Positions 1 to 4,394 of a stretch of DNA of 5,570 bases are shown in pieces. The notes under the pieces were generated by a model. It searched no databases. It was given only the letters and a program-made list of their open reading frames with translations, and had not been told where the DNA came from. Each line of letters opens with the position of its first letter. Within the stretch, counting starts at the first letter, position 1. The DNA is from JAAFIP01 sp031428975. GTDB taxonomy: Bacteria; Pseudomonadota; Gammaproteobacteria; Burkholderiales; Burkholderiaceae_C. The position numbers were made by a program, and so were the translations under genes. The stretch is from positions 1 through 5,570 of the forward strand of contig JANOYR010000065.1 of the NCBI GenBank assembly GCA_031428975.1. The letters are read 5' to 3'.

Positions 1-64
1 CGTACTGAAGTTGAAAGTCACGCATGGACAGGCCGTTTTGGAATTGGATACGATTCATTGCCAT
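1..64 (-). CDS. IS1595-family transposase, N-terminal fragment (runs off window start)
   Basis: Read on the minus strand, the ATG at 64-62 opens a frame that stays open to the window edge and encodes 21 residues beginning MAMNRIQFQNGLSM. This resembles the conserved start of IS1595-family transposases (pattern MNRVQFQxGLSMxEFxxxYG, from memory), DDE-type enzymes that move their own element and normally follow this start with a zinc-ribbon domain. An AAGGA Shine-Dalgarno (complement of 71-75) sits six bases upstream of the first ATG, which favours 64 over the second ATG at 58. A -10/-35 pair lies further upstream. Only the first few percent of the protein is visible, so the family call rests on one short motif, and whether the gene is intact cannot be judged. 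The adjacent antitoxin gene loses its normal C-terminus just upstream, which fits an insertion. Confidence 0.72.
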   Translation of the reverse strand, partial: MAMNRIQFQNGLSMRDFQLQY

Positions 65-360
65 GGGGAGTCCTTAAAGTAACTGATAATAAATACAGTA
101 TACTCTTGAGTCGCCGTCTGAGGCAAGTAACTAATCAGGAACGGTTTTGAATAAACTTGACTTGTCAAATTCTTGGCTGTTGCGGCATTTGGTGTGTGTT
201 CGATAGGGAAAGGAATCGACTTTGTCTGCCTGACTTGACGAAAAAACAAGCGTATAGCCTGTGCGGGTTTCATTCCGAGGTCGTTTAAAACGGCGAAGGT
301 TTCAGCTTTCTCGGCTTCATCGATCCGAAATTGGTACATGGTTGAGGTAGTCACTTGCAT
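55..360 (-). CDS. RelB/DinJ-family antitoxin with aberrant C-terminus, probably truncated by an IS
   Basis: The product looks like a type II antitoxin of the RelB/DinJ ribbon-helix-helix family, which binds its operator as a dimer and neutralises a RelE/YafQ-type mRNA interferase. From the ATG at 360 the visible layout is a beta strand (TSTMYQFRID, residues 5-14), helix 1 (about 15-29), helix 2 (KPAQAIRLFFRQVRQ, about 31-45) and the typical IPFPIE segment after it. GGAG lies just upstream of this ATG, though unusually close. A longer frame starts at 393 without a ribosome site. After about residue 65 (near base 168) the sequence stops looking like an antitoxin and continues as a hydrophobic tail to a TGA at 57-55, inside the transposase start. 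I infer that the IS1595-type element entered the 3' part of the gene and supplied this tail. No toxin gene is in the window; it could lie beyond the element. Confidence 0.6.
   Translation of the reverse strand: MQVTTSTMYQFRIDEAEKAETFAVLNDLGMKPAQAIRLFFRQVRQTKSIPFPIEHTPNAATAKNLTSQVYSKPFLISYLPQTATQEYTVFIISYFKDSPWQ
97..126 (-). promoter_or_regulatory. Putative promoter of the IS transposase
   Basis: On the minus strand TTGCCT (complement of 121-126) and TATACT (complement of 97-102) are separated by 18 bases, close to a sigma-70 -35/-10 pair. A transcript would start near 90 and reach the AAGGA and ATG of the transposase after about 25 bases. The spacing and the good -10 support it; no experimental evidence is available. 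Confidence 0.45.
157..168. repeat. Short palindrome at the suspected IS/antitoxin junction
   Basis: TTGAC-TT-GTCAA is a 5-bp inverted repeat with a two-base centre. It lies where the antitoxin reading frame loses family resemblance, so it may belong to the terminal inverted repeat of the IS1595-type element. The other end of the element is outside the window, so the exact boundary and any target duplication cannot be seen. Confidence 0.3.
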
Positions 361-442
361 ATCTCCAAACGGCAAAATAATGTGTAGTGACATTAATCAG
401 CGCCAGTCACAATAGCCAATACCCGTCTGCGGTATCAAAATC

Positions 443-481
443 TCATACTCGGCATAGCCGTACTAGCAAATTGGTGTCCAT
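443..481 (-). pseudogene. Possible PIN-domain (VapC-like) toxin scrap
   Basis: On the minus strand the codons around the ATG at 481 read CLVVMDTNLLVRLCRV and then stop. The VVMDTNLLV string resembles the first strand of PIN-domain ribonucleases, where the Asp is a metal ligand and is followed by T-N. The frame ends after 12 residues from the ATG. A frame change at about 450 would give another 19-residue stretch (YAEYEI... to a stop at 399-397). There is no ribosome site, and the rest of a roughly 130-residue PIN domain is missing. If real, it is a decayed toxin gene beside the antitoxin remnant. The match is short and could be chance. Confidence 0.2.
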
Positions 482-547
482 GACAACAAGGCATTGGGTT
501 TTACGCAATCCAAGGGTTTTTACGGATACAGAAAACCAAAAAATGCC

Positions 548-577
548 TTAAATTAGTTTTTAAATATAACTTAATTT
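548..577 (+). promoter_or_regulatory. AT-rich probable promoter/operator region of the catabolic operon
   Basis: The bases just before the crotonase gene are very AT-rich, in sharp contrast to the coding DNA that follows. TATAAC at 565-570 could be a -10 element, which would place the transcript start near 577 and leave a leader of about 16 bases. No convincing -35 is present at 17-18 bases. AAATTA (550-555) and TAATTT (572-577) form an imperfect inverted repeat about two helical turns apart and could be a regulator site. Ferulate genes in other bacteria are often controlled by MarR-type repressors, but no regulator gene is visible here. Confidence 0.3.
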
Positions 578-592
578 TTACCATTCGTCCAC

Positions 593-1396
593 ATGGCTGC
601 CAATATCAACCCTAGCACTTCCCCTAATTTAACCGACTTGTCCATCGAGATGGTGGGCGCTGTGGCGCTCGTTACATTGCGCCGCCCGCAAAAACGCAAT
701 GCGCTCAACGACGACTTGGTTTTGGGCCTTGAATACTGCTTTACCCACCTGCCCGAGGGCACCCGCGCTGCCGTAATCGCGGGCGCAGGCGAGCATTTTT
801 GCGCAGGACTTGACTTGAGCGAGCTGCAAGAGCGCAGCATGGTCGATGGCCTGCACCACTCGCGCATGTGGCATCGGGCATTCAATGCCATTGAAAAAGG
901 CGGCGTGCCGGTGGTGGCTGCCCTGCACGGTGCGGTAGTGGGCGGGGGCATGGAGCTGGCCAGCAGCTGCCACATTCGGGTGGCCGATGAAAGCGCGTTT
1001 TTTGCCTTCCCAGAGGGCTCACGCGGTATTTTTGTGGGCGGCGGCGGCTCGGTGCGTGCCCCCAAGCTCATTGGCGAGCACCGCATGATGGACATGATGC
1101 TGACGGGCCGCGTTTACAAAGCCGCCGAGGCGGTGCCAATTGGTTTTGCGCAGTATTTAGTGGCCACGGGCACGGCGCAGGCAAAGGCCATGGAGCTGGC
1201 CACCCGCATTGCCACCAATGCCCCCATGACCAATTACGCCCTGATGCACGCCCTGCCCCGCATTGCCGAGCAGGCGGCAGACCACGGCTTTTTTACCGAA
1301 GCCCTAATGGCCAGCATGGTGGAGACCGCGCCCGAAGCACAGCAGCGGGTGAAAGACTTTTTAGAAGGCCGCGGTGCCAAGGTTAAGGCAGGTTGA
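593..1396 (+). CDS. Crotonase-fold enoyl-CoA hydratase, probably acting on hydroxycinnamoyl-CoA
   Basis: This 267-residue cytoplasmic protein is a complete member of the crotonase superfamily. Visible landmarks are the N-terminal strand and RRPQKRNAL (about 30-38), the first oxyanion-hole segment FCAGLDL (69-75), the second oxyanion segment VVGGGMELASS (115-125), and FPEGSRGIFVGGGGS (139-153). E121 and E141 align with Glu144 and Glu164 of rat mitochondrial enoyl-CoA hydratase, the pair that adds water across the double bond. The Pseudomonas feruloyl-CoA hydratase-lyase has Ser at the first of these positions, so vanillin formation is not assured. The next gene, one base downstream, is a feruloyl-CoA synthase-type ligase, which suggests that feruloyl- or coumaroyl-CoA is the substrate. 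A stop codon lies close upstream in frame and the crotonase core begins by residue 18, so the start at 593 is well bounded. However, I see no Shine-Dalgarno, which may mean leaderless or weak initiation. Confidence 0.88.
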   Translation: MAANINPSTSPNLTDLSIEMVGAVALVTLRRPQKRNALNDDLVLGLEYCFTHLPEGTRAAVIAGAGEHFCAGLDLSELQERSMVDGLHHSRMWHRAFNAIEKGGVPVVAALHGAVVGGGMELASSCHIRVADESAFFAFPEGSRGIFVGGGGSVRAPKLIGEHRMMDMMLTGRVYKAAEAVPIGFAQYLVATGTAQAKAMELATRIATNAPMTNYALMHALPRIAEQAADHGFFTEALMASMVETAPEAQQRVKDFLEGRGAKVKAG

Positions 1397-1397
1397 G

Positions 1398-3287
1398 ATG
1401 ACCCAAGCCCCCCCCACTTTTCGTCCTTTTGAATTTGGCATCACCCGCGCGGTGATCACCAAGAGTGGTGACCACCAGTCAAACCACCAGTATTTGTCAG
1501 CCGAGCAAAGCCTAGGCGATTACCCCCGGCGCATGACCGACAAGCTGCTGCACTGGGCGGCAGCCGCACCAGAGCGCACCCTTTACGCACGGCGCGAGCC
1601 CGCGCTAGGCGGCAATTGGCGGCATTTGAGCTTTGCGCAGGCGCTGCAATCGGCCCGCAGCATTGGCCAAGCTCTGCTCGACAGGGGGCTGAGCGCCGAG
1701 CGCCCTTTGGTGATTTTGAGCGAAAACAGCTTAGAACATGCCCAGCTGGCCTTGGGCGCTATGCTGGTGGGCGTGCCCTTTTGTGCGGTGTCGCCCGCCT
1801 ACAGCTTGGTGAGCCAAGATTTTGACAAACTGCGCCATGTGCTGGACACGCTCACGCCCGGTTTGGTCTACGCCGCCGACTGGAAGCGCTATGGCCGCGC
1901 CATGCAAGCCACTTTGGCTGCTGGCACAGAGGTGATTTTGGATGCGGTAAGTCCTATTTCAATAGCAAACTATGACGATATCACGCTGACATTGACCAAT
2001 TTTGCTGATATTTTGGCTACAGTGCCTAGCCCCGCTGTTGATGCGGCCATGCAGGCCACGGGTCCAGACACGGTGGTGAAGTTTTTGTTTACCAGCGGCT
2101 CCACCAAGCTGCCCAAGGCGGTTGTCAACACCCAGCGCATGATTTGCTCTAACCAGCAGCAAATGCGCCAGTCGATGCCCAATATTACCCAAGAACCCTT
2201 GGTGTTGATGGACTGGATGCCCTGGAACCATACCGCTGGCGGTAACCACAACTTCTTCATGGCCGTTTTCAACGGCGGCACGCTCTATATTGACGACGGC
2301 AAACCCACGCCTGCTTTGTTGCCCGAAACCCTGCGCAACCTGCGCGAGATTGCGCCCACTTGGTACTTTAACGTGCCCGTGGGTTTTGAGGCCATTGCCC
2401 AAGCCATGACGCAAGACTTGGCGCTGCGACGCAACTTTTTCTCGCGTATTGGGCAGTTGTTTTATGCGGGTGCGTCGTTGGCGCAGCCTATTTGGGACAG
2501 CCTATACGCCAGCGCCGAAGCCGAAATTGGCCAGCGCGTGGTCATGACAGCGGGGCTGGGCATGACCGAATCTGGACCTTTTGGCTTATTTGTCACGACG
2601 CCGCACTCTAAAGCTGGCGATCTAGGCCTGCCTGCGGCTGGTCTAGAGCTCAAGCTCGTGCCCATGGGCGACAAAACCGAGGTGCGCTACCGCGGCCCCA
2701 ACATCACCCCCGGCTACTGGCGCAACCCAGAAGCCACGGCGGAGAGCTTTGACGAAGAGGGCTTTTTTTGCACGGGCGACGCGGTGCTGTGGATCGACCC
2801 TAGCGACATCCACCAAGGCCTGCGCTTTGATGGCCGCATTGCCGAAGACTTCAAGCTCTCAACAGGCACATTTGTCAGTGTAGGCCCCATGCGGGCCAAA
2901 ATGATCGCCGCTGGCGCCCCCTACATTGCCGACGTGGTCATCACCGGGCTAGACCGCAAAGAGGTGGGCGCACTGGTCTTGCCTGCGCTCGGTCCGTGTA
3001 AAAAGCTGTGCGGCTTAGACAGCAGCGCTACTATGCAAGATATAGCAAACAATGACCATATGGCGGCGACAATGGCCAAAATACTTCAAACCATGGCATT
3101 GACTTCGACCGGTTCGGCCACGCGCATTACCCGCGCCGTGGTCATGGCCGAACCACCCAGCATCGACAAAGGCGAGGTCACCGACAAAGGCAGTATCAAC
3201 CAACGCGCCGTGCTTAAATGCCGCGACGCTTTGGTGCAAGCGCTGTATGCGGGCACAGCGCCCAATATGGTTCTTTTGTCGGCTTAG
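1398..3287 (+). CDS. fcs: Feruloyl-CoA synthase-type AMP-forming acyl-CoA ligase
   Basis: This 629-residue ANL-superfamily enzyme would activate ferulate or related hydroxycinnamates with ATP and CoA in the cytoplasm. Motifs in order are the P-loop FLFTSGSTKLPK (229-240), GLGMTESGP (385-393), CTGD (458-461), the hinge region RFDGRIAEDFKLSTG (476-490), and DKGEVTDKGSINQRAVL (590-606), where K597 is the likely catalytic lysine. The C-terminal form TDKGSINQRAVL and the N-terminal ITRAVITKSGDH style are features I associate with feruloyl-CoA synthases and not with general fatty acyl-CoA ligases. The ATG at 1398 follows the crotonase stop by one base and is preceded by AAGGCAGG, so translational coupling is likely; an in-frame ATG at 1374 is inside the crotonase gene and less likely. 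Two AT-richer stretches, at residues 189-198 and 549-558, are copies of a short DNA repeat. The exact aromatic substrate cannot be read from sequence. Confidence 0.9.
   Translation: MTQAPPTFRPFEFGITRAVITKSGDHQSNHQYLSAEQSLGDYPRRMTDKLLHWAAAAPERTLYARREPALGGNWRHLSFAQALQSARSIGQALLDRGLSAERPLVILSENSLEHAQLALGAMLVGVPFCAVSPAYSLVSQDFDKLRHVLDTLTPGLVYAADWKRYGRAMQATLAAGTEVILDAVSPISIANYDDITLTLTNFADILATVPSPAVDAAMQATGPDTVVKFLFTSGSTKLPKAVVNTQRMICSNQQQMRQSMPNITQEPLVLMDWMPWNHTAGGNHNFFMAVFNGGTLYIDDGKPTPALLPETLRNLREIAPTWYFNVPVGFEAIAQAMTQDLALRRNFFSRIGQLFYAGASLAQPIWDSLYASAEAEIGQRVVMTAGLGMTESGPFGLFVTTPHSKAGDLGLPAAGLELKLVPMGDKTEVRYRGPNITPGYWRNPEATAESFDEEGFFCTGDAVLWIDPSDIHQGLRFDGRIAEDFKLSTGTFVSVGPMRAKMIAAGAPYIADVVITGLDRKEVGALVLPALGPCKKLCGLDSSATMQDIANNDHMAATMAKILQTMALTSTGSATRITRAVVMAEPPSIDKGEVTDKGSINQRAVLKCRDALVQALYAGTAPNMVLLSA
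1944..1991 (+). repeat. Dispersed short repeat, copy 1 (inside the ligase gene)
   Basis: The core at 1962-1991 begins ATAGCAAAC and matches 3042-3071 at 24 of 30 positions by hand count. A weaker GCGGTA lies 12 bases upstream of the core, where copy 2 has GCGCTA. The stretch is AT-richer than its surroundings and encodes IANYDDITLT (residues 189-198), in a stretch between the N-terminal core and the P-loop. Comamonadaceae genomes carry many short GCGCTA/ATAGC-type repeats as far as I remember; that link is from memory. Confidence 0.6.
3025..3071 (+). repeat. Dispersed short repeat, copy 2 (inside the ligase gene)
   Basis: It begins with GCGCTA (3025-3030), followed after 11 bases by a core at 3042-3071 that starts ATAGCAAAC. 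The core lies exactly 1080 bases after copy 1, so it is read in the same codon phase, giving IANNDHMAAT (residues 549-558) against IANYDDITLT. It falls in the C-terminal subdomain before the segment that leads to the catalytic lysine, probably in a surface-exposed stretch. Confidence 0.6.
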
Positions 3288-3367
3288 CGGGTTGCCCGCC
3301 TGTACAAGCCCTCTCTTTTGCGTTATTTTCAGCCCACTTTATCCCTTTTTTACCAGGAGCTTCCACC

Positions 3368-4351
3368 ATGTTACGCCGTCAATTCACCCAATCCGCTGCA
3401 GCGGCCACCTTGCTGGGGGCATTGCCAACAGCTTTTGCCCAAAGCAAAAACCGCATCGAAACCCTGCGCATCGTGGTCGGCTTTCCGCCCGGCGGCACCA
3501 CCGATGCTTTTGCACGTCGAGTTGGCGAGAAGCTGCGCGGCCTGTATGCCGAAAACGTCATCATCGACAACAAACCGGGCGCCGGCGGCCAACTGGGCGT
3601 GATGACACTTAAGTCTGCGCCCACAGACGGCAGTGTCATGCTCTACACGCCAGCGTCCATGCTCACCATTTACCCGCACTCGTATTCCAAGCTGGCTTAC
3701 AAACAGTCAGATGTGACGCCCGTGAGCATTGGACACTCCACCGACCACGCCTTGGTGGTCGGCCCCATGGTGCCTGAATCAGTCACCAACCTCAAGCAAT
3801 TCATCACCTGGGCGCAGGCCAACCCCGACAAAGTCAGCATCGGCAACCCCGGCGCGGGCTCCATGCCCCACCTTTTGGCAGGGCGTTTTGCAGTTTTGGC
3901 CAAATTCCAAATCACCAATGTGCCGTTCCCGGGCTCAGGTCCGGGCATCCCGCAGGTTTTAGGTGGGCAGATTGCTGGCATGTCATCGCCACTGGGTGAC
4001 TGGGTGCAGCATGTTAAAGGAGGCAAAGTGCGTATTTTGGCCACCTCGGGGCTCACACGCTCACCCTTTGTGTCCAACGTGGGCACTTATGCAGAGCAAG
4101 GCTTTGGCGAATTGATCGTGCGCGAATGGTTTGGCTTCTTCCTGCCCAGTGGTGCTAGCCAAGCCGTGCGCGACAAAGCGTCGCTGGCGCTGCGTGCTGC
4201 ACTGAGCCAGCCCGATGTGACAGCGGCCATGATCCCACTGGCCGCCCACGTCGAGCCATCCACACAAGCCGAGCACGCCAAGCGACTGAGCGCGGACTCC
4301 GCAATGGCCGCTAAATTGGTGGCTGCACTGGGCTTCAAAGCAGACTCCTAA
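3368..4351 (+). CDS. Bug/TctC-family periplasmic solute-binding receptor
   Basis: The 327-residue product is a tripartite tricarboxylate transporter (TTT) receptor of the Bug family, very numerous in Burkholderiales. These periplasmic proteins bind small carboxylates. Residues 1-25 form a signal peptide (MLRRQFTQ, hydrophobic stretch, AFA-Q cleavage site); the twin arginine followed by xF makes Tat export possible. The mature part has the two ligand-loop signatures, VVGFPPGGTTDAFAR (36-50, with D46) and NKPGAGGQLG (68-77), and then the domain-2 segment FPGSGPGIPQVLGGQI (187-202). The ATG at 3368 has AGGAG at 3355-3359, eight bases upstream; a longer frame opening at 3218 overlaps the ligase gene and lacks the signal peptide at its start. 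It lies 80 bases after the ligase and 43 before the esterase. No TctA/TctB membrane genes are seen, so it may be an orphan receptor. An aromatic acid ligand is inferred from context. Confidence 0.9.
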   Translation: MLRRQFTQSAAAATLLGALPTAFAQSKNRIETLRIVVGFPPGGTTDAFARRVGEKLRGLYAENVIIDNKPGAGGQLGVMTLKSAPTDGSVMLYTPASMLTIYPHSYSKLAYKQSDVTPVSIGHSTDHALVVGPMVPESVTNLKQFITWAQANPDKVSIGNPGAGSMPHLLAGRFAVLAKFQITNVPFPGSGPGIPQVLGGQIAGMSSPLGDWVQHVKGGKVRILATSGLTRSPFVSNVGTYAEQGFGELIVREWFGFFLPSGASQAVRDKASLALRAALSQPDVTAAMIPLAAHVEPSTQAEHAKRLSADSAMAAKLVAALGFKADS

Positions 4352-4394
4352 GCCCTGCACTTTTTGATATTCACTTGTATTTTTAAGGGAAAAT

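Noticed and set aside
480..551. Short plus-strand frame of 23 codons (starts MTTRHWVL)
   Set aside because: No ribosome site, no recognisable feature, and it ends in the AT-rich spacer before the operon; probably chance.
571..1095. Minus-strand open frame of 174 codons opposite the hydratase gene
   Set aside because: Low-complexity Ser/Pro/Thr/Arg-rich translation with no motif, lying entirely opposite a conserved crotonase gene; typical antisense shadow in GC-rich DNA.
1374..1397. Upstream start for the ligase (eight extra residues)
   Set aside because: It overlaps the hydratase end, and the extra residues come from its coding sequence in another frame; the ATG at 1398 directly after the stop is the usual coupled arrangement.
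1959..2414. Minus-strand open frame of 151 codons opposite the ligase P-loop region
   Set aside because: No recognisable motif and fully antisense to conserved ligase motifs. Its end (VIVCY) resembles that of another shadow frame at 3015-3239 only because both cross the DNA repeat.
3287..3299. GCGGG-TTG-CCCGC hairpin right after the ligase stop, considered as a terminator
   Set aside because: The stem is only 5 bp with a 3-base loop and no run of T follows directly. It may slightly stabilise the upstream mRNA, but I cannot support termination.
3218..3367. Longer N-terminus for the Bug receptor starting inside the ligase gene
   Set aside because: It would bury the signal peptide behind 50 residues; the ATG at 3368 has a good AGGAG and begins with a proper signal sequence.
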